Positions 1 through 8,470 are shown, counted from the stretch's first letter. The stretch is 64,000 nucleotides of DNA from Georgenia soli (GCF_002563695.1 NZ_PDJI01000004.1:62001-126000); one strand, 5' to 3'. The notes: generated by a model from the sequence alone, not told the origin. A program made the numbers and translations.

Positions 1-234
1 CCGCCGGTCGACGTCGCCGCGCTGGAGGACGTGATCGCGCGGGTGTCGATGCTCACCGACGACCTGCCCGAGGTGGTCGACGTGACGCTCAACCCCGTCA
101 TCGTGGGGGAGCGGGGCGCGTGCATCACGTCCTTCTCGGTCGAGGTCGCCCACCCCGTGCGCCAGGACGCCGGACGACGCGCCCTGCCGATCCCCCCGGC
201 AGAGGACGAGGAGCGCGCCGGGGTGGGACAATGA
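1..234 (+). CDS. C-terminal end of an acetate--CoA ligase (ADP-forming)/GNAT family protein (partial)
   Basis: The reading frame is open from the first base and stops at 232-234, leaving 77 C-terminal residues. The segment around VDVTLNPVIVGERGAC resembles the end of the ATP-grasp subdomain of ADP-forming acyl-CoA synthetases, where a conserved LNPV strand closes the fold. In many actinobacteria a protein fusing this domain to a GNAT acetyltransferase sits directly upstream of a DUF5998 gene, as here; that fusion would make it a cAMP/CoA-linked protein acetyltransferase type. The N-terminal domains lie outside the window, so the full architecture is inferred from the tail and the neighbourhood. 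The next start codon follows after four bases, so the genes are probably cotranscribed. Confidence 0.55.
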   Translation, partial: PPVDVAALEDVIARVSMLTDDLPEVVDVTLNPVIVGERGACITSFSVEVAHPVRQDAGRRALPIPPAEDEERAGVGQ

Positions 235-238
235 CGCG

Positions 239-817
239 GTGCTGACCAACCTCGCCAAGCAGCTGCGTGCCGATCTCGACCACGCCGGCTACTACCCGGA
301 CGTCGTCGCCGGGGTGATCGACGTCGCCCTGGCTGACGAGCCCGTCACCTCCTTCCTCGTCCACCCGGAGACCACGTTCGACGAGACCGAGGTCTTCCGG
401 CACCTCACCGCCCTCGTCCTGACGCCGACCCGGCTGGTCGTGGCCCACGTCGACGACGCCCCCGGGCCGGACGGGCGACCCTCCGCGCTCGCGACCACGG
501 ACTCCGTCCCCCTCGGCGAGATCCGCTCCGTCGCCCTGACCCACGGCGTCAGCGAACCCGCCCGCGCGCGGGGCATGCAGGTCCAGGAGCTCACCGTCGG
601 CGTGAGCTGGGGCACCGCCCAGACCCTCGATCTGGCGCCGGCCACCTGCGGGGACCCGGAGTGCGAGGCCGACCACGGCTACACGGGCAACTTCACGCCC
701 GAGGGCGTGGAGGTCCGGGTCAGCGCCCACGCCGAGGGCTCCGACGCCCTCAAGGGCGCCCTCGCCTTCGCGCGCGCCCTGTCGGCCGCCACCTCCGGCC
801 GGAGCCAGCGGGCGTGA
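239..817 (+). CDS. DUF5998 family protein
   Basis: A 192-residue soluble protein starting at GTG, four bases after the previous stop. It matches the actinobacterial DUF5998 family by its opening ([20 protein letters not shown]), the repeated short beta-strand segments and the [12 protein letters not shown] motif near residues 141-152, which carries two cysteines, a histidine and acidic residues. No signal peptide or membrane segment is visible. The function of the family is unknown to me. The stop overlaps the next gene's GTG start (GTGA), which argues for translational coupling with the phosphodiesterase-like gene downstream. Confidence 0.8.
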   Translation: MLTNLAKQLRADLDHAGYYPDVVAGVIDVALADEPVTSFLVHPETTFDETEVFRHLTALVLTPTRLVVAHVDDAPGPDGRPSALATTDSVPLGEIRSVALTHGVSEPARARGMQVQELTVGVSWGTAQTLDLAPATCGDPECEADHGYTGNFTPEGVEVRVSAHAEGSDALKGALAFARALSAATSGRSQRA

Positions 818-1968
818 CGGGCGAGAACCACGCGCACCACGTGCGCGCCGTGCTCTCGGGCGCCCTGGACGCGGTCGGCCTGCCCACCGCCTCCGCCGGG
901 CGCAGCAGCGGCGAGGACCGGACGGACCTCGGCCTGCCCACCGCCGCGAAGACCTGCGTGGTCCTGGTCGACGGGCTCGGGATGCAGATGCTCGCCGAGC
1001 GCGGTGGGCACGCACCCTTCCTGCGCTCGCTGCTGCCGGACGCGCTCACCCTGCGCAGCACCTTTCCCTCCACCACCGCGGCAGCGGTCACCGCGGTCGG
1101 CACCGGCGAGCTGCCCGGCGCGACCGGCATGCTCGGGTACTCCGTTCGCGACCCCGCCGACGGCGGCGTGCTCAACCTCATCCGCTGGGAGGACACCTCC
1201 GTCCGGCCGCGCGAGTGGCAGCGCCGCGACACCCTCGTCGAGCAGCTCGAGCGCCGCCGCGCCGCCGGCGAGGACCTGCCGGCGGTCGTCAGCGTCGGTC
1301 CCGCCCGGTTCGTGGGGTCGGGCCTGACCGAGTGCGCCCTGCGCGGCATGCGCAACGTCTCCGCCGAGTCCCTCGCCGACCGCGTCGACGCCACCGTCGC
1401 CCAGCTGCGCCGCCCGGACGTCGCCGCCGTGTACCTCTACTGGGGCGACGTCGACCACGTCGGGCACACCTATGGGTGGGGCTCCTGGCAGTGGGGCGAG
1501 GAGGTGAGCGCGACCGACGGCGAGCTGCGCCGCCTGGCCCGGTCGCTGCCCGCCGGCACGCTCCTGGTGGTGACGGCGGACCACGGCATGGTCGACGTCG
1601 TGAACCGCACCGACGTCGCCGCCACCCCGGCGCTCGCCGAGGACGTCGAGCTGGTCGCCGGCGAGCCGCGCACCAACCACGTCTACGCCGCCCCCGGCAC
1701 CGCGCCCGACGTCGCGGCGCGCTGGCAGGACGTGCTGGGGGAGACCGCCTGGGTCGTCGAGCGGGACGAGCTCGTGGCGACCGGGCTGCTCGGCCCCGTC
1801 GCGCCCGAGCGCCTGGACGCCGTGGGCGACGTCGTCGCCGTCATGCGCGGCAGGGACGTGGTGGTCGACTCGCGCACCCAGACCCCCGGCTCGATCGCCC
1901 TGGTCGGGGTGCACGGCGCCCTGACCGAGGCCGAGATGGCGGTGCCGCTCCTCAGGACGGTGGTGTAG
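814..1968 (+). CDS. Alkaline phosphatase superfamily protein (nucleotide pyrophosphatase/phosphodiesterase-like)
   Basis: A 384-residue protein; GTG at 814 overlaps the DUF5998 stop and is preferred to upstream in-frame starts because those lie inside the previous gene. Metal-site motifs of the superfamily are in order: [12 protein letters not shown] (metal Asp about residue 53), the nucleophile region STFPSTT (Thr 87/88) followed by [14 protein letters not shown], then [13 protein letters not shown] and TADHGMVDV carrying the remaining Asp/His ligands. It should hydrolyse phosphodiester or pyrophosphate bonds; the substrate is not evident. No signal peptide is seen, so a cytoplasmic location is likely. 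The TAG stop shares one base with the GTG start of tdk, indicating an operon. Confidence 0.85.
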   Translation: MTGENHAHHVRAVLSGALDAVGLPTASAGRSSGEDRTDLGLPTAAKTCVVLVDGLGMQMLAERGGHAPFLRSLLPDALTLRSTFPSTTAAAVTAVGTGELPGATGMLGYSVRDPADGGVLNLIRWEDTSVRPREWQRRDTLVEQLERRRAAGEDLPAVVSVGPARFVGSGLTECALRGMRNVSAESLADRVDATVAQLRRPDVAAVYLYWGDVDHVGHTYGWGSWQWGEEVSATDGELRRLARSLPAGTLLVVTADHGMVDVVNRTDVAATPALAEDVELVAGEPRTNHVYAAPGTAPDVAARWQDVLGETAWVVERDELVATGLLGPVAPERLDAVGDVVAVMRGRDVVVDSRTQTPGSIALVGVHGALTEAEMAVPLLRTVV

Positions 1969-2612
1969 TGGCCCAGCTCGTCTTCTTCTCGGGGACCATG
2001 GACTCCGGGAAGTCCACCCTCGCCCTCCAGATGGACCACAACCACGCCGCCCGGGGCCGTGAGGGCCTGATCTTCTCCCGCAACGACCGTGCCGGCGAGG
2101 CGGTCCTGTCCTCGCGCCTCGGCCTCGCCGTGCCCGCGGTCGAGGTGCGCGACACCACCGACTTCTGGGACGAGGTCGTCCGGCGCCGCACCCACGGTGC
2201 CCGGGTCGACTACCTCATCTGCGACGAGGTGCAGTTCTACTCCGCCGAGCAGGTCGAGCAGCTCGCCCGTCTCGTCGACGAGATGGACGTGGACGTCTTC
2301 GGGTTCGGGATCACCACCGACTTCCGGACGCACCTGTTCCCGGGGTCGGCCCGGATGCTCGAGCTCGCCGACCGCGTCGAGCGGCTGCAGGTGGAGGCCC
2401 TGTGCTGGTGCGGCTCCCGAGCCACGCACAACGCCCGCACCGTCCGCGGCGTCATGGTCACCGAGGGCGAGCAGGTCGTCGTGGGCGACACGGACCGCGC
2501 CGAGGACGTCGGCTACGAGGTGCTGTGCCGGCGCCACCACGTCCGACGGGTCACCGCCGCGGCGGCGCACGCCGGCAGCCTGAGCCCGGACACGCTCCCG
2601 CTGGGGGAGTAG
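1968..2612 (+). CDS. tdk: Thymidine kinase
   Basis: A 214-residue type II thymidine kinase, the deoxynucleoside salvage enzyme that phosphorylates thymidine to dTMP with ATP. It shows a P-loop GTMDSGKS (residues 9-16), the catalytic/Mg segment DEVQF (Glu87) and the zinc site formed by Cys146-x-Cys148 and Cys187-x2-His190. The length is normal for the family. The GTG start shares its first base with the stop of the preceding gene, so initiation is probably coupled. It is followed by a convergent gene (sepH), with only 54 bases between the two stops. The nearby dut position is empty (see findings), which makes this the only obvious dTMP-related enzyme in the window. Confidence 0.95.
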   Translation: MAQLVFFSGTMDSGKSTLALQMDHNHAARGREGLIFSRNDRAGEAVLSSRLGLAVPAVEVRDTTDFWDEVVRRRTHGARVDYLICDEVQFYSAEQVEQLARLVDEMDVDVFGFGITTDFRTHLFPGSARMLELADRVERLQVEALCWCGSRATHNARTVRGVMVTEGEQVVVGDTDRAEDVGYEVLCRRHHVRRVTAAAAHAGSLSPDTLPLGE

Positions 2613-2666
2613 GGCCGGGGCCCTGTTCGGGAGCAGGGCTGGGCCAGGGGCGGCCCGAGCCCGGCC

Positions 2667-3875
2667 CTACTCCGGACGGGCGCCGAAGACGATCTCGTCC
2701 CAGCTCGGGACGCTGCGGCGGCTGGAAGAACGGCGCGACCGGCGCCGGTCGGCGGCACGGGTCGCAGGCTTGTCAGCCTGCCCGGCTGGCCCGATCGTCC
2801 CGGCCTCGTGCTCGGGCGAGCCGGAGCTGTCCCCGGGCGACGCGGGAACGGCCGGCTCCGCCGTCGTCGGGCGGGACTCGTCGTCCTGGGGTGCGGGCAG
2901 GGCCGGCGTGGTACCGGGCCCGTCCTCGACGACGCCACGCTCCCGGCGCGGCAGCGCGAGCACGTGCGCGTCGGTCGCCTCCTCCGGTCGGGACGCGGCC
3001 GGGTGGGCGCCCCCGTCCCACCGGTCCTCGCCGGAGCCCGCGTCGGGCTCGATGTCGTGCTGCAGCTCCACGCGCGTGCCGCGGTGGGCGGCCAGCTCGG
3101 CCAGCAGCGACTCGGTGCCGTCCGTGGCGGCCGCGGGCGTGCCCGCCGAGGGAGCGGCCGCAGAGGCGGCGGAGGCCGCGGACGGGGCCGGTGCCGGTGA
3201 GGCGGCGGAGGCGGGGCCGCGTCTGGACGGGCCGTCCGCCTCGACGTCGAACACGCGGGTCCGCGCACCGACCGGGCTGAGGTGGCGGCGCGGGTGGGCC
3301 GAGGTGCCGATCTCGGTCTCGGACAGCCAGCGCGCCTCGTCGTCCACGGCGTGAAGGGTGCGGGTGCCCAGGTCCACCTCCCAGCGGGCCTCACGCTCGC
3401 GCTCGCCCGCGACGAAGGTGGCCACCACCTCCCAGGGGCCTCCCGGGTGGCGGACGGCGTCCCACTCCAGGGAGCGGGTCTCCACGCCGCGCGCGGCGAG
3501 CCGGTCGAGGACCAGGTCGCCGAGCCGGGGCGCGTCGGGCTCGTGACCGACGCGCTGGTTCTGCGCCTGCTGCACCACCCAGGTCCGCTCCGCGACCACC
3601 GGGCCCTCGTAACGGCGCACGCGCTCCTCGGCCATGCCGGAGCGCTCGGCCACCTCCGCCACGGACACGCCGGCCCGGATCAGGGCCTGGATGTCCTTGG
3701 GGCGCAGCGGCTCGTCGGGGTCGGCGGGCAGGTGGTGCTGCAGCTTCGGGCGGTCCCGGCGCACGGCCGCACGGAGGGCGTCGTCGACGGCGACCCGGTA
3801 GCGTCGCCCGTCCTCGTCGGTGAGCGTGAGGTGCTCGCCGTCACCGTGCAGCCCGAGAAGTTCGAGCTCAACCAT
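2667..3875 (-). CDS. sepH: Septation protein SepH (DUF3071)
   Basis: A 402-residue protein. The family is known in Streptomyces and mycobacteria to bind FtsZ and stimulate its assembly at division septa. The conserved N-terminal DUF3071 domain (about residues 1-170) opens MVELELLGLHGDGEHL and contains a helix-turn-helix-like stretch (DIQALIRAGVSVAEVAERSG). A long Ala/Pro/Ser-rich, low-complexity linker follows, and the conserved terminal motif SWDEIVFGARPE ends the protein. The start at 3875 is chosen because GGAGG lies six bases upstream on the minus strand and the domain begins there; the longer upstream frame is a shadow of the divergent gene. It is encoded divergently from the inositol phosphatase gene. 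Confidence 0.92.
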   Translation of the reverse strand: MVELELLGLHGDGEHLTLTDEDGRRYRVAVDDALRAAVRRDRPKLQHHLPADPDEPLRPKDIQALIRAGVSVAEVAERSGMAEERVRRYEGPVVAERTWVVQQAQNQRVGHEPDAPRLGDLVLDRLAARGVETRSLEWDAVRHPGGPWEVVATFVAGEREREARWEVDLGTRTLHAVDDEARWLSETEIGTSAHPRRHLSPVGARTRVFDVEADGPSRRGPASAASPAPAPSAASAASAAAPSAGTPAAATDGTESLLAELAAHRGTRVELQHDIEPDAGSGEDRWDGGAHPAASRPEEATDAHVLALPRRERGVVEDGPGTTPALPAPQDDESRPTTAEPAVPASPGDSSGSPEHEAGTIGPAGQADKPATRAADRRRSRRSSSRRSVPSWDEIVFGARPE

Positions 3876-3934
3876 GGGTCCTCCTTCGAGGTTCTCTGCA
3901 CGAGGGTGCCACCTGCGCGCGCCGCCCCCGGGGA

Positions 3935-3964
3935 TTGGTGGCGGTGTGTTCCCTTCGTGACAAT
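3935..3964 (+). promoter_or_regulatory. Candidate sigma-A promoter for the inositol monophosphatase family gene
   Basis: TTGGTG (3935-3940) and GACAAT (3959-3964) are separated by 18 bases and lie about 60 bases before the GTG start at 4024, in the gap between divergent genes. The -10 match is reasonable for a GC-rich genome; the -35 is weaker. Confidence 0.4.
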
Positions 3965-4023
3965 GGCCTCGCGGCGGCCCGACCCGCGGCCGCCGCCTCC
4001 GACGACGCCCCTGGAGGGCCCAC

Positions 4024-4935
4024 GTGACTGCCGCTGCAACCCCGGACCGTCCAGGGACGGGCTCGCCCGCCGACCCCGCGCCGCCGACCGCCGTGGGCGC
4101 CGACCCGGCGACGGGTCCCGACCCCGCGCAGCTGCCCGACCCGGCGACGCTCGCGGCGCTGTGCGAGGAGCTCGCCCGCGCCGCGGGCGACCACGTACGG
4201 GCGCGCACCGCCGACCACGGCGGTGTCGCCCGCACCAAGTCCTCCGCCGTCGACGTCGTCACCGCCGTCGACGAGGAGGTCGAGGCGCTGCTGCGGGAGC
4301 GGATCGCGGCCGCCCGCCCCCACGACGGCGTCCTGGGCGAGGAGGAGGGTGCCTCCGCCGGCACCTCGGGCCTGACGTGGGTCGTCGACCCCATCGACGG
4401 CACCGTGAACTTCCTCTACGGCATCCCCTCCTACGCGGTCTCGATCGCCGTCGTCACGGGCGACCCCGACCCGCTCACGTGGACCCTGCAGGCGGGCTGT
4501 GTGCACGCGGTGGCAGGCGGCACCACCTGGACCGCGGGACGTGGGCTCGGCGCGTGGCGCGACGGCGAGCGGCTGGTCCCGCGGAGCGCGCCGCCGCTCG
4601 CCGAGGCGCTCCTGGGCACCGGCTTCGGCTACACGGCGGAGAAGCGCGCCCGCGAGGCCGCCGTCGTCGCCCAGATCCTGCCGCAGGTGCGCGACATCCG
4701 GCGGATCGGGTCCGCGGCCATCGACCTGTGCCTGGTGGCCGACGGCAGGCTCGACGCCTACTACGAGACGGGCCTGAACCCGTGGGACATGGCGGCGGGA
4801 GCCCTCGTGGTGGCCGAGGCGGGCGGCGTCGTCCAGGGCCTCGACGGCGGGCCGGCCTCCGCGGCCATGACGGTCGCCGGCCCCGGGCCGCTCGTGAGCG
4901 AGCTCACCGCCGCGCTGCACCGCGCCGGCGCCTGA
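4024..4935 (+). CDS. Inositol monophosphatase family protein
   Basis: A 303-residue member of the Mg-dependent, lithium-sensitive phosphatase family (IMPase/FBPase-like). Metal-site motifs are present: GEEEG near residue 107, DPIDGTVNF from Asp122 to about 130, and WDMAAGALVVAEAGG from Trp254. The first 40 residues are Pro/Ala-rich and poorly conserved, so translation could begin later than the GTG used here. The gene occupies the suhB position of the conserved actinobacterial block next to DUF4193. Likely substrates are inositol-1-phosphate, as needed for the phosphatidylinositol made by genes at 56.5-59.3 kb, or a related sugar phosphate; sequence alone does not separate these. Confidence 0.88.
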   Translation: MTAAATPDRPGTGSPADPAPPTAVGADPATGPDPAQLPDPATLAALCEELARAAGDHVRARTADHGGVARTKSSAVDVVTAVDEEVEALLRERIAAARPHDGVLGEEEGASAGTSGLTWVVDPIDGTVNFLYGIPSYAVSIAVVTGDPDPLTWTLQAGCVHAVAGGTTWTAGRGLGAWRDGERLVPRSAPPLAEALLGTGFGYTAEKRAREAAVVAQILPQVRDIRRIGSAAIDLCLVADGRLDAYYETGLNPWDMAAGALVVAEAGGVVQGLDGGPASAAMTVAGPGPLVSELTAALHRAGA

Positions 4936-5020
4936 CCTGTGAAGTCTGTCACCGCAGGCCCCGGAACGGGGAGACCGTCTGTGCGGCGACGCCCTCGGTG
5001 GTGCACAATCCGTTGACCGC

Positions 5021-5046
5021 GGGAACAAACGCTCCGTCCGGACGTT
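5021..5046 (+). promoter_or_regulatory. Candidate ECF-sigma (SigR/SigH-type) promoter upstream of DUF4193
   Basis: GGGAAC at 5021-5026 and GTT at 5044-5046, 17 bases apart, fit the GGAAY...GTT pattern used by stress-response ECF sigma factors of the SigR/SigH class. The site lies 71 bases before the DUF4193 ATG. A TTGACC at 5044-5049 region also exists, so a housekeeping promoter is an alternative. Confidence 0.3.
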
Positions 5047-5116
5047 GACCCGGGGGACGCGGCCGCAGGGCCGATGACCACCATGACGACTCGAAGAACC
5101 GGAGCGTGACGCCGAG

Positions 5117-5416
5117 ATGGCGACAGACTACGACGCACCGCGCAAGAACGAAGAGGACCTCTCCGAGGACTCGATCGAAGAGCTGAAGGCTCGCCGCGCG
5201 GAGAAGAACTCCCCGTCCGTGGACGAGGACGAGGCGGAGGCGGCCGAGGGCTTCGAGCTCCCGGGCGCCGACCTCTCCGGCGAGGAGCTCTCGGTGCGTG
5301 TCCTGCCCCGCCAGGCGGACGAGTTCACCTGCGCGAAGTGCTTCCTTGTGCACCACCGCAGCCAGCTGGCCTACGAGGACAAGGGGCAGCTCGTCTGCTC
5401 CGAGTGCGCGGCCTGA
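5117..5416 (+). CDS. DUF4193 family protein (two CxxC motifs)
   Basis: A 99-residue, highly acidic small protein conserved across actinobacteria (the Rv2699c position in mycobacteria). It begins MATDYDAPRKNEED, and residues 10-60 are strongly acidic. Two CxxC pairs, Cys72/Cys75 and Cys94/Cys97, probably bind one zinc ion in a small ribbon. The two clusters and the acidic arm would fit a protein-protein or transcription-associated role, but no function is established to my knowledge. It is monocistronic, ending four bases from the stop of a convergent gene. Confidence 0.9.
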   Translation: MATDYDAPRKNEEDLSEDSIEELKARRAEKNSPSVDEDEAEAAEGFELPGADLSGEELSVRVLPRQADEFTCAKCFLVHHRSQLAYEDKGQLVCSECAA

Positions 5417-5420
5417 CCCC

Positions 5421-5918
5421 TCAACGCCGGTCCAGCGCTGCGAGCAGCGCGCTGGGCCGGCGCGTGCACACCAGCCAGTAGGGGGTGGCGTCCCGCTCGT
5501 CGACCACGGGGAGCCGGACCGCCGAACGGACCCACGCCCGGTGGCACACGTACGCCCGGGCGTCCGCCTCGGGCCCCAGCGCCGAGCGAAGCTGCTCGGC
5601 GTCCAGCGCGACACCCGCACCCAGCGCGTCGACCGGGATGACCGCCTGACCGGCACGCAGCCGCAGCCCGCCGGGGGCGCCGCCGTCGGCCGGGTCCCCA
5701 CCGCGGACCACCTGCACCACGGGCGCCGTGAGCACCAGGGCGGCTGACACCACCGCCGTGACCAGCACGCCGCCCACGAGGGCGGCGACCGGGCCCCACA
5801 ACGACAGCGCGAGCGCCGCGCCGCCTCCCACCATGAGCGAGATCAGGTGCACGCCCGCCGAGGGGGCCAGGCGTTCGCGGTAGACGGGGGTGGTGGTCGC
5901 GGTCGGGGTTCTCTCCAC
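5421..5918 (-). CDS. DUF3093 domain-containing membrane protein
   Basis: A 165-residue protein starting at GTG (5918). Two closely spaced hydrophobic segments at about residues 22-65 (LISLMVGGGAALALSLWGP and ALVGGVLVTAVVSAALVLTA) form an N-terminal membrane hairpin. A soluble C-terminal domain follows, containing the conserved RAYVCHRAWVRSAVRL and PYWLVCTRRP segments typical of DUF3093. The family is actinobacterial and unassigned. It is convergent with DUF4193 and divergent from DUF3710. In related genomes dut lies between this gene and DUF3710; here only 123 bases separate them. Confidence 0.85.
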   Translation of the reverse strand: MERTPTATTTPVYRERLAPSAGVHLISLMVGGGAALALSLWGPVAALVGGVLVTAVVSAALVLTAPVVQVVRGGDPADGGAPGGLRLRAGQAVIPVDALGAGVALDAEQLRSALGPEADARAYVCHRAWVRSAVRLPVVDERDATPYWLVCTRRPSALLAALDRR

Positions 5919-6041
5919 ACCCTCACTCTGCCAGGCCGGCGGCCGTGACCGTGTCTGCGCGCGGGCCGGTGCCCCGGGTACAGTCGTGACGCGCCCGCCG
6001 GCAGCGCCGCCGGGTCCGAAGTTCTTCGAGGAGACGACGAG

Positions 6042-6758
6042 ATGAGTCTGTTCCGGCGCCGCAGGCGCGACACCCCGGCCGACGTGGGCGACGCGGCCGA
6101 CGGCGCGACCCAGGACGGCGCCGACGTCGTCACGCAGACCGACGAGCGAGGGCCGCACGACGTCGACGACGTCCCCGGCCTCGGCACCCGCCTCGACCTC
6201 GGGGCCCTGCGCGTGCCCGCACGCGCCGGCATGCAGCTGCGGCTCGAGATCGAGAAGAAGACCCGCAACGTCGTCGCCGTCACGCTCGGCCTGGACGGTT
6301 CCGCGATGCAGCTGCAGGTCTTCGCCGCGCCACGCACGCTGGGTATCTGGGACGAGCTGCGCGAGGAGATCACGGGCTCGGTCGGCAAGCAGGGCGGCAC
6401 CGTCGAGGAGGTCGACGGTCCGTTCGGCACCGAGCTGCTCGCCCGCCTGCCCGTCCGGACCCCCGAGGGCGGGACCGGGCACCGCCCCGCCCGCTTCGTC
6501 GGGGTCGACGGCCCCCGCTGGTTCCTGCGAGCCGTCCTGACCGGCCGGGCGGCCGTGGACGCCGAGGCCGCCGCGGAGCTGGAGGCGGTGCTCGCCGACG
6601 TCGTCGTGGTCCGCGGCCCCGAGGCCCGCGCGCCCCGCGACGTCCTGCTGCTGCACGCCCCCGGCGCCGCCGCCGCACCGGCGGCGGCCCCGGTGGCCGA
6701 GGACGAGCCCGACCTCGATCCGCTGCGCCGGGGTCCGGAGATCACGGAGGTCCGATGA
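6042..6758 (+). CDS. DUF3710 domain-containing protein
   Basis: A 238-residue cytoplasmic protein starting MSLFRRRRRD after a GAGGAG ribosome-binding site. The conserved domain covers residues 45-200, with the segments RLEIEKKTRNVVAVTLGL, MQLQVFAAPRTLGIWDELR and PRWFLRAVLTGRAA, characteristic of DUF3710. The Arg-rich N-terminus and Ala/Pro-rich tail are variable. The biochemical role is unknown. Its last codons overlap the ATG of the OB-fold gene, so this gene, the OB-fold gene and DUF3159 form one operon, the same order as Rv2696c-Rv2694c-Rv2693c in mycobacteria. Confidence 0.88.
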   Translation: MSLFRRRRRDTPADVGDAADGATQDGADVVTQTDERGPHDVDDVPGLGTRLDLGALRVPARAGMQLRLEIEKKTRNVVAVTLGLDGSAMQLQVFAAPRTLGIWDELREEITGSVGKQGGTVEEVDGPFGTELLARLPVRTPEGGTGHRPARFVGVDGPRWFLRAVLTGRAAVDAEAAAELEAVLADVVVVRGPEARAPRDVLLLHAPGAAAAPAAAPVAEDEPDLDPLRRGPEITEVR

Positions 6759-7129
6759 CCGCGCGCGTCGCCGACGCCCTCCACCGCCTCACCGCCTCGC
6801 GCCGTGAGCTGGAGGCCGACGACGCGCGCCGGATCAGCCACGTCCCCGGGGCCACCCCGGTGGCGGAGGTGGCCCTGCGCCGCCGGGCGGTGGTGTCCGG
6901 GACCGTCACCGCCCTGACCTACCGGCCCCGCAGCGAGTCGGCGGCCCTCGTGGCCCGGCTCTCCGACGGGACGGGGACCCTGGAGCTGATCTTCCTCGGC
7001 CGCCGCGACGTGCCCGGCATCGAGCCGGGCCGCCGGCTGGTCGCCGACGGCATGGTGTACGACGACCACGGGAGACCCGCCATGTTCAACCCTGACTACC
7101 GCCTGCTGCCCAGGGCGGACCTGGCGTGA
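6755..7129 (+). CDS. OB-fold nucleic-acid-binding domain protein
   Basis: A 124-residue protein overlapping the preceding stop by four bases. Residues 40-115 carry an OB-fold signature: GTVTALTYRPRSESAALVARLSDGTG followed by LELIFLGRRDVPGIEPGRRL. This is like the anticodon-binding/RecG wedge type OB domain. Such a stand-alone domain may bind single-stranded nucleic acid; no catalytic motif is present. It sits between DUF3710 and DUF3159 in a tightly packed operon. Confidence 0.85.
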   Translation: MTARVADALHRLTASRRELEADDARRISHVPGATPVAEVALRRRAVVSGTVTALTYRPRSESAALVARLSDGTGTLELIFLGRRDVPGIEPGRRLVADGMVYDDHGRPAMFNPDYRLLPRADLA

Positions 7130-7836
7130 GCGGCTCGCCCGCCGAGCCGGCCGAGGGGCAGCAGCCCGACCAGCCGGCGGAGGGCGTCGCCGGTGCCGCC
7201 AAGGGCTCGGCCATGCGCCAGCTCGTGGGGGAGGACTTCTCGCTCGCCGACACCATCGGCGGTGTCCGCGGGCTCGTGGAGTCGATGGCGCCGGGGCTGG
7301 TGTTCGTCGTCGTCTTCATCGCCACGCGCGACCTCGTGCCGCCACTCGTGGCCTCGCTCGCCGTCGCCGTCGTGGCCATGGTGCTGCGGCTGGTGGCCCG
7401 CACCCCGCTGACGCAGGCGGCCGGCGGGCTCGTCGGCGTGCTCGTCTGCGTGATCTGGGCGTGGCGCACGGGCGAGGCGCAGGACTACTTCGCCTTCGGC
7501 CTGTGGACCAACGGTGCCTACGCCGTCGTCCTGAGCGTCGCCCTGCTGCTGGGGTGGCCCGCGGTCGGTGTGGTGGTGTCCCTGCTGAAGGGCCAGGACT
7601 TCTCCTGGCGGACCGACCCCGCCCAGCGGGCCCGCCTGGTGCGCTACCGCCTCGCCACCGCGCTGTGGATCGGGATGTTCCTGCTCCGGCTGGCCGTCCA
7701 GGTCCCGCTGTTCCTGCAGGCGGAGGTGGCGTGGCTCGGCACCGCGCGCCTCGTCATGGGACTTCCGCTGTGGGCCCTGACGCTGTGGGCGACGTGGGTG
7801 CTGGTGCGGGAGCCAGCATCTGCTGCAGCACGCTGA
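7126..7836 (+). CDS. DUF3159 family membrane protein
   Basis: A 236-residue integral membrane protein with a GTG start overlapping the OB-fold stop (GTGA). A soluble Pro/Ala/Gly-rich N-terminus of about 50 residues precedes the family hallmark DTIGGVRGLVESMAPGLVFVVVF. About six hydrophobic segments run to the C-terminus (for example LVASLAVAVVAMVLRLVA and LWALTLWATWVLV). The family is confined to actinobacteria and has no known function. Its 3' end overlaps the end of the convergent TrkA gene by 83 bases, an unusually deep tail-to-tail overlap. Confidence 0.87.
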   Translation: MSGSPAEPAEGQQPDQPAEGVAGAAKGSAMRQLVGEDFSLADTIGGVRGLVESMAPGLVFVVVFIATRDLVPPLVASLAVAVVAMVLRLVARTPLTQAAGGLVGVLVCVIWAWRTGEAQDYFAFGLWTNGAYAVVLSVALLLGWPAVGVVVSLLKGQDFSWRTDPAQRARLVRYRLATALWIGMFLLRLAVQVPLFLQAEVAWLGTARLVMGLPLWALTLWATWVLVREPASAAAR

Positions 7837-8470
7837 GCTGGTCCTCGGCGAGGGCCGAGACCACCACGAGCAGCTCGTCCCCGGCCTCGAGCGTGTCGTC
7901 GGCGCCGGGCGCGATGGGCCGCTCCTCCCGGATGATCGCGGCCAGCACCGTGTCCGGCGGCCACAGGACCTGACCGACGCGGCGGCCCACCACGGGGGAG
8001 TCGGCGGGCAGCGTGATCTCGTGCATGCTCGCGCCCGACTGGTGGAAGCGGAAGATCCGCACCAGGTCGCCGACCGAGACGGCCTCCTCCACGAGCGAGG
8101 TCATGATGCGCGGGGTGGAGACCTGCACGTCCACGCCCCAGGCGTCGTCGAACATCCACTCGTTCTTGGGGTTGTTGACCCGTGCCACCGTCCGGGGGAC
8201 CCCGAACTCGGTCTTGGCCAGGAGGGAGACGACGAGGTTGACCTTGTCGTCCCCCGTGGCCGCCACGACGACGTCGCAGTCCTCGGCGCCGGCCTCCGCC
8301 AGCGCGCTCGGCTCGCAGGCGTCCGCCAGCAGCCACTCGGCCTCGGCGACGGAGGCGACCCGCATGGCGGCGGGGTTGCGGTCCACCAGCGTCACCTGGT
8401 GGCCGTGCCCGAGCAGCTCCCGGGCGATGGAGCGGCCCACCGAGCCCGCCCCCGCGATGACGACCCGCAT
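7754..8470 (-). CDS. TrkA-family potassium uptake regulatory protein (CeoB-like)
   Basis: A 238-residue protein with an N-terminal Rossmann TrkA-N/RCK domain (MRVVIAGAGSVGRSIARELL; nucleotide-binding acidic residue in TLVDRNP) and a TrkA-C domain (about residues 135-215; ITLPADSPVVGRRVGQV). It should gate a potassium transporter in response to NAD(H), ATP/ADP or c-di-AMP. A Pro/Thr/Ser-rich tail of about 25 residues after the TrkA-C domain is the part overlapping DUF3159. Its ATG shares one base with the stop of the upstream TrkA gene (TGATG). The paired arrangement matches CeoB/CeoC of mycobacteria. Confidence 0.9.
   Translation of the reverse strand: MRVVIAGAGSVGRSIARELLGHGHQVTLVDRNPAAMRVASVAEAEWLLADACEPSALAEAGAEDCDVVVAATGDDKVNLVVSLLAKTEFGVPRTVARVNNPKNEWMFDDAWGVDVQVSTPRIMTSLVEEAVSVGDLVRIFRFHQSGASMHEITLPADSPVVGRRVGQVLWPPDTVLAAIIREERPIAPGADDTLEAGDELLVVVSALAEDQLSVLQQMLAPAPAPTSPTASGPTAEVP

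Noticed and set aside
661..813. Upstream in-frame extension of the phosphodiesterase-like gene
   Set aside because: It lies wholly inside the DUF5998 gene and reads as Arg-rich shadow sequence; the GTGA overlap start at 814 fits the conserved protein.
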